DNA of 64,000 nt from Neckera pumila (GCA_963969595.1 OZ018412.1:5210501-5274500), one strand, 5' to 3'. Positions 37,551 through 49,762 are shown, counted from the first letter of the stretch. Notes: generated from the letters alone by a model not told the origin. Translations and numbers: made by a program.

Positions 37551-38268
37551 AGAGAAGGAAAAGCTAAGCGTAGACTACAGAGGGCAATGCCATCAATAAT
37601 CACAAGAAAGCAAATAGATAGAAGGAGAGTTTGATGACCAACAATGAGAAAGAAATTAAAGGTTTGCAAAGAGAGGCAATACCGAAGAGCAACTCGGGGT
37701 TTAAGCATTTTGAATTATCTATGAATAATTGATCATTCACTATTGATAGATCCCATAATAATTATGATTCTGACAAAGAATTAGAAGGAATTAGAAATAT
37801 TGTAGATGGCGCAGTCATTAATAAAGCCGTTGGCATCATCTAAAGCAGGTAGCTTTAATAGTTAGGTAGAATTGATGAACACCAATTTCTTGAATTAGAG
37901 CGGAGGCACCAAATACATCATGAACTTTCTGCAATGACAGACAATCTTGCCCTACAATTGGAATAGTTGCCATATTAATAGTGGAACAGAGTAATCAAGA
38001 GCTCGGTCAATCTAGAAGAAAATCTTGCAGACGCCAATTGTTTTTTGGAGGACACCGTTTAATAGCCTAGTTTATAATTGGTTTAATATCTTCTTAATGG
38101 TCATGTTATAATGTACAGCTATTAGACACCGGAAAACCCTAAACCGCATGCAGTAGCATTATGTAGACAAAAAAAGTTTAGTGAGGGATCATCTTTTGTG
38201 AGAGGCGTTTGATGTCGTGAGAGTGCAGGGGTGGTGTGCGGGCATTGTAGGATTGGCAAGACGCACAC
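37551..38268. promoter_or_regulatory. Bidirectional intergenic region between transposase B and MTase-like gene 1
   Basis: About 720 bp with no coding potential, lying between two divergent start codons, so it must hold both promoters. AT-rich stretches such as TTATAATTGG near 38070 and GTTATAATGT near 38105 could act as TATA elements for the plus-strand gene. No array of palindromes lies here; those are in the introns downstream. Confidence 0.5.
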
Positions 38269-41200
38269 ATGAAGGAATCAGGCCACAATATAGTCTCTGC
38301 GATTGATCCAACGCGGAAGCGCAAGAAAAGAAGAGGCGGCACGACTTTTACCAACTCGAAGCAGAAGAGGCGAAACGAGTTGAAAAAGAAGGAGCTATTG
38401 AGCATAGAGGGACGAGGGTCACCTTCAGACTTACGCAAGCCAGTTGAGGAGGAAGTAGGTGGTGCTTGGAGAGCAAGGTGTATGATTCGGGTTCTTAACC
38501 TTGTGCCGATCCAGGAAGAAGTGAAGAGCAAAAGTTCACCCTCACCAGCAATGGCTGAGAGCGAGCAGCGTACCAATTCAAACCAGACTGATTCAAATGA
38601 AGAAAGAAGGGAGGACTTTGTCAACATGGTAAGTTGAACTCAATTGTTATATTAGCCAATGGCATTATTGGTTTTTTAAATTTTAGTGAATGCGCGGGTT
38701 TCCTTTGTTGCGTACGGGCTTCTATTCCTCATGCGCTTCACGATTGCAATTTGCAACTCCATGGGTGCTATCCGTGGCTTCGCGGTTGTAATGTAAGTCT
38801 TTGCACAGCTTTGCACTAGTCACGCATAGAGTTCATTAGGGTTACTAGAGCCGTGGAGGGCAAGGTGAGGAAACCCCGCGGTTCCGCCGGGTTACCTCCA
38901 CCGGTCCTCCTTCTTCAATTTTATTTATAGAAGTGGAATTCTTATCCATTTGATCTTATGCATGCATGAGTGGAGGTGAAGGCAGGGTGGTCTATCGTGA
39001 CATCACGACATGTTGTGTTGTGACGGGCCCCCCGTCACAACACAATAGGATCAATTTCAGGTAAAAATAGGCTGTGATACCTACGGTGGATAACTTATTT
39101 ATCCCTTTGTCACGGTCTCTATCCTAAGTGGCCAAACTTATGACCTGTCAACCCTGTTTTCCTTTAGTTTTGGAAAAATTTTCCCCAACTGTCTCGACGT
39201 CTCTCTGGGGGGACTATGGGGCGAAGAAAAATTTACTAAATATAGTAAGTTTTTGGTAAAATTGCTAAAGAAAAAATTGCTATTTTGGGCTGTTTTGTAG
39301 ACAGAGGATGAAAAGATGGATGAAGTGGACAGACAGGAAGGAGAGGAAGAGAATGAAGACGACGTAGAAGAAGGGAGACGAGTGGCAAAGAAGGGCATTT
39401 TTTATCAACGGAGAACAATGGCGAGCGATGGAGAGACGGATGGTGTTGCTGTGGAATCAAGCGGCAATGCTTTGTGCGCGGCTCTAGAGGTTAGTCCGAA
39501 CTTCTTTGCTTTGAAAATTTGTGCTGTGCAGTTCGGGTTTAGTTTGCATGCGGGTGTTTTTTGAGGCGCCTTCTTTCATGCTGTAATTCTATAGAAGCGC
39601 ACTTTTGCAATGACTCACAGTTAGGATTTTAGGAAAGGTTGCGGCACCACCTAGGGGAACCCCGCGGAACCGCGGGATTCAACCAATTCAGCCGTGCATA
39701 CTGTTGGCCGCACAATTTTCAGGCCGCACGGTGCTTACAAGTGCCATTGTTGGCCGTGCTTACAATCGGCCGAGCAGTATTGGTTGCTAACAAACGCCGC
39801 ATTATAGCTTTTCAGGGGCTAAAGTGCAGAGTTTTTTGAATGCAAGCAATTTTTAAATTCTTTGCAGTTAGGGTTTCATGTGTTCAATCATGTTCGTAGT
39901 TGGTTGAGGCATTAATTGGAGGAACCTCGCGGATCCGCGGGGTTGTCCAATTTGGCTACGCATAGTGACAACCAAGCTTACTTCCCACATATACCGCAAA
40001 CAGAATTTAGGATTCCTTGCACTTAGGGTTTCATTTGTATGCACAATGGATTCGGGCACCATTTGGAGGAACACGGTGGAACCGCGGGGTTCCGGCAGGC
40101 CATGCCCTTTCTTCATTTGTTTTTAATTTCTAAATTCTGATTACTCTTTCAAAAACCCTGCGTTTTCACAAGGTTCCTTTGGGCTGCCCTATCTTGCTTT
40201 TTTTTGTTCATTTTCAATAGTTTTGTGCTTATTTGTTCTATTGTAGATCAATTCTAAGTGGACTACAAAGAGTATTAGGAAATTCCAACTTTTTTTTGTA
40301 ATTTTGCCTTTTTTCAAAGTTGCTGTTGCCATTTCAATGAAAATACTAGTTTTTCAATTCCATTTGAGACACTCTTAATGAACCCCACGGTTCCGCCGGG
40401 TTCTCCACTAGTGTGTATATCTGTTCTAATTCATGCCTCCTTTTTACAGGAGTCTGGAGTGATGGACCTTTCGCAACCTTTGGAGATTGTTTTGTCTCAA
40501 GTTGTCTTAGCTCAGGAGCCACCTATGCCAACATCTGTAGCAGTGACCAATGACATTGCTACTGGGGGACAAGAGGTAATTGGTTTGGAATTATACCCAT
40601 TTAGTTTCTGCACTTGTATGCTCCTTGATTCAGTGATGGATCTCTATCCATCACATTGTTTACTATTAGTGCTCCTTAATGTACATCCAATTTTGAATAG
40701 CATGCTATTCTTTCTATATGCATTTGCATCTAGAATCATTGTACTCAAACTCCATTTATAAACATTGCGTATTTGATTATTTAATTGTTCTGGTATTTGA
40801 TCTGCTCAATAATAAACCTTGTGTTGGTTTTAGTCTCCAACTCCGCTACTACGTTATGCCGAACCAGAGGAGAAGGCTGATCCCAACATAGAAGAGAATC
40901 AACTTCGAGCGCAGCAGAAGGCCGACTCAACTGCAGTTAGTAATCGCCTTCGAATTCGGCCCACAAATAAGTCCCGCCTTTGCATTCCCTTTTGCCGAAT
41001 GCATGCCTTGCCTCTTGTGTGTCCAATTAATGAGGTTGATGTTCAACGATTGGAGAATGAATTTGTCACTGGCTACCGTGATGGTGACCGCGTCCTTTAC
41101 GTGTCGATCTACAACAACAAGGACGAGGTTGTCGACGTCACCGAGGATATCGTCACTAGGTGGAGTCCACTCTGGAAGACTACTAGTGAGCGGTTCGACT

Positions 41201-44200
41201 CACTCATGGCGCAGGATGATGACCTTGCTCATATGGTTGGCAAGATGCTCTTTGTTTGGGAGGGCAACCATCGTCTCACAGCTTGGTACCGCCATATTAA
41301 TAAGTTTCATCCTACGGAGGAGTCCTAGCATATTTCTCCGCACTGCATTGCCTTGGATGCGCGAAAGAACAGTGGTGTTCTCATGAACGCCATGAACGAT
41401 GTTAACTGGTAAGTTCTGCCTCCTTTTTGGTTTCTTCATGATTTTGTCACCTTCAAATTTTGTTTGCTTTATGCGTGCCAATCTTTTGCATAGGTCAACT
41501 GAAAACAACCACGTCAAGTCTAGCGTGCCAGCAAAACTCCTTCGCATCCGCACTTTTGGTGCCTTGCCTTTGGAGGCATTTGCGGACTTGATTTCCAAGG
41601 ACGATTATCAGGCATGTGCTACCGCCAAGTCGAAGGTTTCCACATGGTATCCTCTCACGATGGACATCTTCGTTTCCTTCCTCTACAAGGTAATCCTTCA
41701 TCTATTTGCTTTTCTTATTGGTTGTCACTCTTGCAATTTGCATGGGCTAACATTTCTACTCACCAAAGGGAAATCTCGACTGCTGATGATGTTGCCGCTC
41801 TAGCTTATAAGGATGCAACACCAGTGAATCAGAGGACTGCTGTGGGTATTTGGAAGGCCATGACCTCAGCAGAAGAGAAGGCTAGAAAGTCTATTCGTAC
41901 AAAGAGCTTTGAGAAGTACGTTGCCGTAGCAAACTCGCATCACGAGCCAGCATTCTTTGACGAGGTTATCCTCTCCCTTTTCTCTTATTCAATTTTGTCG
42001 CATTCCACTTCAACGTTCCTTTTCATATTTTTAACCATGGATCTTGTCTCTAGATTGATCGGCACTTCTCCACCAACACCGTCCCCGACATGACAATTGA
42101 AAAGCTCCATAAGATTGCCACAGCTAACGTCCAACCTCGCTTCAAGACGGCCTGGCTCCGGTGGTGGAATTCCTCCCCTACTGTTCGTGGCGGTAACAAG
42201 TTCCCCTCCATAGTGCCTCTTAAGGAGAAGGTTCTTGACATTTGGCTAAACAAAGCGTCTTTTTGGGCTCAGGTCCATTTTCTAACTACTCTCCCCTTCT
42301 TCAATTTGTTTTGTACCATTTTGACTTTAGAATTCTTACTTTCTACTTGTGGTAATGCAGCTAGAGCATGCTGTGGTAGAGGAATTTGCTTCCATGGAGA
42401 CAAGCTTTACTCGACCCATTCATTGGAATGTCTCCGTGGGTGTATTACGGCCTGCAGAGTTTGTTGACCGCTGGAGGATCTTTCTATTGGACACAGCCTT
42501 TGAGCAGTTCTTTGACGATAATGCAGATCCAAGATTCTTCAAAGCCTCTGACCTAAATGAGTTTGATGGTCGCCAGATTGTACAACGTGTGATTTACAGG
42601 TTTGCATCCATCTTGCACCTTCTCTTTGCTATTCGTATCCTCTTTCTACTTTTCACTTACTAATCTTTGCCTTATATTTCAGGTACATCTTCCAAGAGCT
42701 TGTTCCCAAGCAAGTTGTTTCTACATCGTTTCTACCACCTTACTTGGAAGACTGGGTGAATTTGGAGTCTACCCAATTCATGTATACAGAGACACAGGTT
42801 GCCAAGTACCTAGATCCCCACCTCAAGGCTTGTGGTTGGTATATTGATTGTTCTAGGGGTTTTATCCCCCTCTCTGAGGTAGCACTTCACTCTTCATTGA
42901 TTGCTACAACTCCGGTGCTTGATCATCCTTCTGACTTGGAGCTTCTACCAACGGAGACGACGGAGAAAGGGAAGGAGAAGGCGACTAAGCCAGTAAACGT
43001 GTCCAAGGGCAGAAAGGGCAAGTTAGTTGGTACAGCCTCAGGTACCCAGCCTTCTCAACCCCGTAGGTCCCTTCGCTCTGCTTCCAAGGGTTCAGCACCT
43101 CCTTCTTCTGCTCCCGACACTGCAGTCGCTGGAAGTCCCTCCGTTGCTCCTTCCTCTGCTCCATCCTTCACCCCTTCCATTGCTCCTGCCGACCCAGCCC
43201 CCGCTCCTTCTCAAAGCGACATCACCATCCCCTCTGAGCCGCGAAAGCGAAAGGCAATTGTACCAGATACTTCAGCCACTTCCTCAGAGAAGCCCTCTAC
43301 GCTCATCCTGATTGAGAATGTGGACATGGTGGATGTCATTGAACAGCTTATGAACAACGGGGTTCGCCATTCAGCCTACACTCACATTCAAGAGTTCCTA
43401 ACTAAGGTTTATATACAATTTCTCTTTCCATTGCATTCATTCTTATTTCTAAGATTTAATTTCTCTTATTTCTTCAAGTTTTCACAACGATTTCTCTGTG
43501 TAGGTTGGAGCAGGTCGTATTCGATCCAATGCCAAGGAAAAGGTTCACACGGGCATCGATCTTCTCTTTGCAGATGTGCCCGAGAACTTGCGTGTGCCAC
43601 GGATCTCTACCTCCTTAGATGATGTTCCAACTTGGAACAGGCGGTCTACTTCATACTTTGAGGTTCTATTTGCCTTTGCAGATGCCAACCTCCATGACAA
43701 CGGCATTCTTGTCTTCACTCATGCTGCTAATCCTGATATATCGAGGGATATCCACAACTGGGCACACACTATGAACTTCTACGTGGCTGAAGATTGGTTT
43801 GGCATGAATGACCTGGACCTTCAGTCGCCCATGGTTCCTACCGGAGTAGTAAGTTTTTCTCCCTCTACTCTATCTCAAATTCAATTGAGTTTTGTGGATT
43901 TATAGATACTAACACATTTGAGTTCATTTTTTCAGACTCGCAAGTTCTTCATGAAAGTGTTAGTTCGGGTTAATTCTGTTCTTAAGATACGGAACACAGC
44001 TTTTGATAAGATGGGTTACAACCTCCAGAGGGATGGTTGGCTCAATAGTTTCACGGATGAGAAGAATCAGGCTATGAGGGAGGATGGCATGCCCTGGAGA
44101 GGTGCTCGTGAGAAACGTCACGAGTTTTATTCCATCCTTTTTTCTGCCCTCACCGACAAGGATGACATTGTGATGGATTGGCAATGTGGTCTAGGTTTGT

Positions 44201-44815
44201 TTTCAACCTCTTTGATTTTCAATCTTCTTCTTCCCACTACTTTATTTTTTTGTATTACAACTTCTCACAATTTGATTCTAAATGATTTAGGTGGTTCCAT
44301 TATTGCGTGCCGTGCACTTCAGCGCCATATTGTGGCTCTTGAGGCGGATTTGGACATCTTCGATGCCATCCTCCTCTCCATGCGAGACTCTGACCCAGAG
44401 ACTACTTCTCGTCAGGTTGCCCAACCGCGAGGGTCCGTTTTTGCTCCGCCTCCTCAGAAGATGGCAAAGCGCAACTTTGATTTGCTCTGTGCGTAAGTTT
44501 GTTTTTTGCATTTTTCTTTGTTTGTTTGCAATTTCTTCTTCTCCGTTCTTTGTTTCTTTTTTCTACTTATTTATTTATTTTTCTTGACTGTTCAGAGTTC
44601 CAAGGGAGAGTCCGATTCATGTCCTCACTACGGACATGTTTGCAAGTCCTCCTAAGGCATTTGAGCTCCCTTCATATGCTAGTGGGATTGCGCATCAATT
44701 TGCGGAGGCACTATCACCACCCCCTCCTCGTGTACGCAGTTTCAATAAGCGTGTCTTGGATTACATAGATCTAGAGGCGAAGCAAGGCGAGGATAGTGGT
44801 AGTTCTAGCCGTTGA
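38269..44815 (+). CDS. ParB-like / beta-order DNA-methyltransferase-like fusion protein, gene 1 (13 exons, one in-frame TAG)
   Basis: Exons: 38269-38628, 39301-39489, 40450-40575, 40834-41408, 41494-41689, 41769/70-41964, 42054-42272, 42361-42599, 42683-43406, 43504-43848, 43936-44194, 44291-44492 and 44596-44815; about 1,282 aa. The basic N-terminus (RKRKKRRGGTTF...KKKE) could be a nuclear signal. Residues about 280-417 look like a ParB/sulfiredoxin fold (GYRDGDRVLYV, FVWEGNHRLTAWY). A helical middle and a Lys/Pro/Ser-rich linker (about 790-900) follow. The C-terminal part has IDLLFADVPEN, where amino-MTases have DPPY, then MPWRGAREKR, then VMDWQCGLGGSIIACR as SAM-binding motif I. The IV-before-I order is that of beta-class N6/N4 MTases. 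TAG at 41326-41328 replaces an expected Trp, and the exon-6 acceptor is one base off phase. Function (methylation, DNA binding or anti-silencing) is inferred only. Confidence 0.85.
38867..40406. repeat. Array of five CCCCGCGG-rich palindromes in introns 1-2 of MTase-like gene 1
   Basis: Sites at 38867-38898, 39653-39684, 39919-39948, 40065-40096 and 40378-40406 all follow the pattern GGAACCCCGCGGNNCCGCGG plus GGTT. The best is GAACCCCGCGGAACCGCGGG. They lie in an otherwise AT-rich intron context, several next to a TTAGGGTTTCAT word. The first is in intron 1, the other four in intron 2. Such long palindromes would suit a dimeric DNA-binding protein. Confidence 0.85.
39012..39045. repeat. 34-bp perfect palindrome in intron 1 of MTase-like gene 1
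   Basis: TTGTGTTGTGACGGG and its exact inverse CCCGTCACAACACAA flank a CCCC centre. It could be a hairpin or another recognition site; it is unlike the five GGAACCCCGCGG sites. Confidence 0.8.
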
Positions 44816-45087
44816 TGGAGCTTTTTGGATTTCATGACCTAAATTCCTATGCTTTATATTCATTTGGATTTTATATGAGTTGGGTTTGGGTTATATTTAC
44901 ATGTATCCTTGCAAGTCTCTTTGTATTTTTTCTTGGATTTTTGTTTGATTGTAAGCCTCTTTTGATGACGTCAGCCCTAATTGCATATTTACACTACCTA
45001 AAACCAATTTTACAAAGTCTTTCATTAGAAATTCAGTGTACCACGCCTTTAAGGTTTTATTTGCTACTAGATTTAATTAGATGTAAG

Positions 45088-45261
45088 AATTCCACAAAAT
45101 TGGGGTGCATTTCCTAAAATCTTGAGAAATATTTTTCGAAGATCCACGGTATTGGGGTATCTTTTAAAAAATCTCGTGAAATGTTTTTTGAAATTCCACA
45201 AAATTGGGGTACACTTTAAACAAATTTGGCTTAAAATAATTCTAGATTCCACGGTAATAGG
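45088..45261. repeat. Subterminal ACCGTGGAAT-type motifs, right side of the inner element
   Basis: Four spaced units read GATTCCACGGTAATAGG (45245-45261), GATCCACGGTATTGGGG (45141-45157), AATTCCACAAAATTGGGG (about 45192) and a similar one at about 45088. They are about 50 bp apart and inverted relative to the left-side pair. Confidence 0.6.
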
Positions 45262-46891
45262 CACTCTTTTTGTCAAAATTGATTACAAAAATTTGATTCT
45301 CTGCTTTCCAAACTCTGCTTACTGCTCTCCGCTCTCCGCTCTCCGCTCACACTACTAAGTTTCCCATTCACACCCATCCAAGAGTCAAGTAGACGAAAAC
45401 CATATGTATCGGCACGTTTAAGGGTAAGTTCCTTTACCTTGCTATTCTCCGGATGGAACAATAAAATTGCTCCATCTTCATGAACAAACTCCAAAGCAAA
45501 TTCAAAGATGGGTTCAATAACCTCTTCTTGATTCAACACGTTCCAAGCAGGAATATTAGAAGGCGGAATGGAGAGATTGGGGACCAGTAGTCCATCCGGG
45601 ATATTGGCAACAATCAAATCAAAGCATGCAATAGGGCTCACGGAGCCTCCAAGAATTCGCACCCGGCCCCTACCAACCTTGTCAATAAAAAATGCACACT
45701 GTAAGTTAGATGTATGAATAAATTGCAATATCATGCTAATAACTTAATGTGAAATGAAAGACATTAATTATAACAAGGCTAGAGAATGTAGACCTTACCT
45801 ATTGAGCAAAATCAAGCATTTCATTCCATGTTGATGCATTGTCCCCCATCTTCTCCTTAATATTGAGCATTGCAGAAATTGATGATGGTAGAATTAAAGC
45901 CTGAGGCTCAACACCATGTCTGTCATGTTGAATTGCGGATCTAGCAATGTACTCTAATGAAGCAAAGACATCTGTCGTAATAGACATGAGAATATGATGG
46001 CAGTGAGATCGGGTCGTATCATTGACTTCCAAAGTGGTAGGAGGCACAAGAGAAGGAAGAGGTACAAAAATCAAAGTTGGAACAAATGAAGTATGGATGT
46101 CGTCTTTCGTGGTTGTCTCTTTCGCCATCTTCTTTGTAGCCTTCTTTTCCTTTGGCTTACGCCCCTTCTTCACCGGTACAACTTCTTCAACCTCCTCTTC
46201 ATCAAGAGACTCCTCCTGTAAACCTATTTTGGGATGGTCTTTGGCAGCCTCTTTCTCAGATGCTTCAAGTGTTGGGGCAAAAACCTTTGGACTCTCTAGA
46301 TACCAAAGACACGCTTGGAGCTCTTGAACAGAAAACCCTCGTTGTTGAGTCAAAGTGAACATACAACCCTTCAAGGAAGTATCAAGCCATCTTCTAAACA
46401 ATTTGGGCATGAATTTTTGCTCAATTCCACCTTTTAGAATGAGCTCTCGTTTGAAATATCTACAGTCATAGAATAAATGTGAATGTGTGACTATTACAAT
46501 GACAAAGATGCACATGCATTTTTGATGACTTTGTAAAACAATTAAGATGTACAAAACTGAAGGCAACTAAAATAAAAGATATACCTGTATAGAATCCTCT
46601 TTATAGCCACATTTGTGCCTTCTTGGTCTTTGAAAGGAGTAGATCGTGAATACGAAGAGTTCTTCTTGAACAACCACTAAAAAGCATGATTCCACAACAC
46701 AATGCGCCATGTCTCCACATAATCTCCAATTGAATCCAACTCATTGTTGGCATTCCATTGAACTACAATACTCTCAGACTTGATGATGCTTGTAAATTCT
46801 GCTTTGGCTACCTCCTCCAACTATAAGAAAATACAAAATATAAGTATGAAGACATTATGAAGGCAAAGTATATCATGATAGTATGGTACAA

Positions 46892-46999
46892 CACTATATT
46901 AACATGTGATAAAAAGAACTGCAGCGTATACAGCAATGTAAAAGAAAAGATTACAATGAATTTTGATTACACTTTTTTTTATCACACTTTGGTATGGTA
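46892..46999. mobile_element. Short relative of the CACTATACCAAAATG foldback MITE
   Basis: CACTATATTAACATGTGATA on the left and ATCACACTTTGGTATGG on the right match the ends of the 32801-33133 element. The middle AAAGAACTGCAG and CAATGAATTTTGA words are shared too. The central hairpin is deleted. It lies in an intron of MTase-like gene 2. Confidence 0.65.
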
Positions 47000-48850
47000 A
47001 AAATACTTAGAAACTTGTAAAATATAAATACTTATCATGTGAATGAAAGATAACATTGATCACATACCTCAGCCCAAAATGAAGCTTTACAGAGCCAAGT
47101 CTCTAAAGTTGTTGTGTTGAAACCAAGGGCGGGAAATCTGAAACCCTCCCTAGAAGTCTCACTCGAGTTCCACCACTTAAGCCAACGAACCTTGTGGTTT
47201 GGTTGAACTTGGCATGTAGAAATCCTTTGAAGTTTCTCCAAAGACATCTCAGGCTTTTTGTTGGCACTGTAATGCAAGTTTATCTGAAATTGAAAAGACA
47301 AAATATAGTAAAAATCAAGTCCAAAAATAATCATGTAAATAAAGAAAGCAAGTGGACATAATAATATACCTCTTCTAGAAATCCAACACAATTTTTTGGA
47401 TTTGCAATAGCAAATTGTTTATCAAACTCCGTTCGAAATCCTTTGATAGCTGCAGTGGCGGCTTGAGTCATGGCCTCATGAACACCCCTCGGAGTTTGTT
47501 CTTCCAACCGAGTCTTCTCATAGTAAGTTCGCACAGCCACATCTGCAATAGTAGCAATTTCTTGCTGCACATGAAAAACATGAACCTGAAATTAATATAA
47601 AATGAATTTTACAAATCACAATAAAGGAATGAAAAAGTTTTACAAACAAAAAATACTCACCCAATGAAGGAATTGTATGAAGACGGAAGATGTCAATGGA
47701 TACCAAGCACCTGGTAGCTTTCTGGTCTCACATTTCTTGTAATCCTTTTCACTTAGAAGCCCCTTGAACTCTTCTAATTGCAAGTTGCTGTAGGTACTCA
47801 TTCTGTGCAATTGTTGAACCAAATTGCTTTTGACATGAGAGTGCTCCGTAGACCTGCAAATATCAATGGAAATAGAATGTAAAATGAATGAATGTGAAAG
47901 TATAGAATATTACAATACAATTGAAGAAGCGATAAAATAAAATAATTTTTTTTAAAAAAACATTGGAACTCACCAATTGATGTCATTCATAACCTCCAAT
48001 AGAATGCATGTACAGCCTTTGGACACCAATAATATACAATCAACAGGCAAATGCCACTTGCGATCATGACAATGCATTCTATGGGTGTAAGCATACCAAG
48101 CCGCCAATCTATGATTGCCATCCCATACAAAAAGCATGTGATTTGACAAATGTGAGATGGTTGGTTCAGAACTCAACCAATGCTCAAATTGATCATTCTC
48201 GTGTATCCAGTGTTCATCCCATGTCTTTATGATCTCAAGTGTCACTAACTTGGAAGCTCCCTTGTCATTTGTTGTTAACACGTAAAGTACACGATCACCT
48301 TGTCGATATCCATGAACAAACTCAGCCTCCAATCGTTTCACTTGATTTTGGAGGAGAAGATGAACCAACGGAAGCCCAATCATCCTGCACAAAGGAATAT
48401 CCAATCGGGATCTTGAACGACCACCATTGAAGAGCATGCTATTGATGACTGCATTGGAGTCCAATTTCTGACCATTTCGCACGTCTTTTTTCACCTCATC
48501 TACCGTTTGCCCTTCAAAAAGTAGATCATCATTTTGAATATCAATGGTGCTGTCAACCTACAAGAAACAGAAAATTGAATCCAAGTTATAATAAACATTA
48601 AGAAGTCATAGGAAATAAAAACAAATAAAACAACAACTATAACACTAAAATAATCATAGAAGTTATCATACAAACATAAATAGAAATGCATCTAACCTGA
48701 GGATTGCCAACCACAAGCTGAGAATCATCATTGGTGACTAGCTCCAACCTTTCCATTTGTGGAAGCCCTCCATTGATATCCATGAAGCTCTATTTTGAGT
48801 AAACAAGAAGAAGAATTTTTTACATCTGTATTAAAAATCAGCCTAAATAA

Positions 48851-49762
48851 TGACCTCGTTAACAAGGTCACATTTTCAGCCCAAAGCAAGCATCGGCAAA
48901 ATACATTTCAAACCTAAGACTAAAGTTTAGATTCTCTAAATAGGTCTTTAGAAAACCTGAAAAAGAGACCTCGTTAACGAGGTCAATTTTTCCAATGTAA
49001 TTCAGCACTCCGTAGCAAGAATTAAGAAGCCTAAATTTGAAATTAAAACCATATGAATGGTCTCTAAAAAACCCAGAAAACTAACCTCGTTAACGAGGTC
49101 ACATTTTGTAATCTATTTCAGTAGTGTACAGGAAAAAACCGAAGCCTAAAATCAAAACTAAACTATCTTTGTCAACTCTCTAAACCCTGAAAAAGTGACC
49201 TCGTTAACAAGGTCACATTTTGCAATCTATTTCAGCAGCCTAGAAATCAAAATCAAAACTATCTTTGTCATCTCCCAAAACCGTGAAAAAGTGACCTCGT
49301 TGATGAGGTCACATTTTGCAATCTATTTTTGCAGTCTACAGAAAAAATGCGAAGCCTAAGATCAAAACTAAACTATCTTTTTCTTCTCCAAAAACCCTGA
49401 AAAGGTGACCTCGTTAACGAGGTCAGATTTTCCTATCTATTTTAACAACCTTATGAAAAAAAGCAAAACCTACACTGGAAACTAAAAATGTCTTAGTGAT
49501 TTCATAAATCTTGGAAAAGTGACCTCGTTAACGAGGTCACATTTTCCAATCTAATTCAACAATCCGTAGAAAGAATTTCAAATTATGCATCAAAATTTGA
49601 AACCGTCTTAGTAAGACTGTAAAGAACCCAAGAATGTAACCTTGTTAACGAGGTCAAGTTTCAAACCTTGAAACTGCAATCTTATGGAAATCATATATGA
49701 AAACCAAAACCGTTTGAGTAATCTCCTAAATCCACAAAAAAATGACCTCGTCAACAAGGTTA
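48851..49762. repeat. Array of nine 20-bp palindromes TGACCTCGTTAACGAGGTCA in intron 1 of MTase-like gene 2
   Basis: Start positions are 48851, 48966, 49082, 49196, 49292, 49406, 49520, 49637 and 49743. The spacing is about 115 bp, with one interval of 96 and one of 106. Each site is followed by a CATTTT-like word and embedded in a diverged unit of about 115 bp. The consensus is a perfect palindrome; the sites differ by 0-3 bases while the rest of the unit is more diverged, which suggests selection or conversion on the site. The array fills the intron upstream of the exon at 48697-48789. Confidence 0.92.

Larger units (their letters stand above)
33241..45365. mobile_element. Inner two-gene Mutator-like element (12.1 kb)
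   Basis: The terminal inverted repeats are imperfect: left GGACGACACTACTATGTGAG, then CGGTGAGCAGAGCGGAGAGC; right end, reverse complement, GGAAACTTAGTAGTGTGAGC, then GGAGAGCGGAGAGCGGAGAG. Both ends have an identical 11-bp flanking duplication. Length and gene plan match the outer element: transposase B (minus) and MTase-like gene 1 (plus) diverge from about 37.6-38.3 kb. Gene lesions are few, so this copy is younger than its host element. Confidence 0.9.

Noticed and set aside
43027..43311. Leu/Pro-rich open frame on the plus strand
   Set aside because: Shadow of the Pro/Ser/Ala-rich linker of the fusion gene in another frame.
48851..49762. CRISPR-like array (regular repeats with spacers)
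   Set aside because: Repeats are palindromic 20-mers, the spacers are themselves diverged copies of one another and about 95 bp long, and the locus is an intron in a plant transposon; no cas genes.
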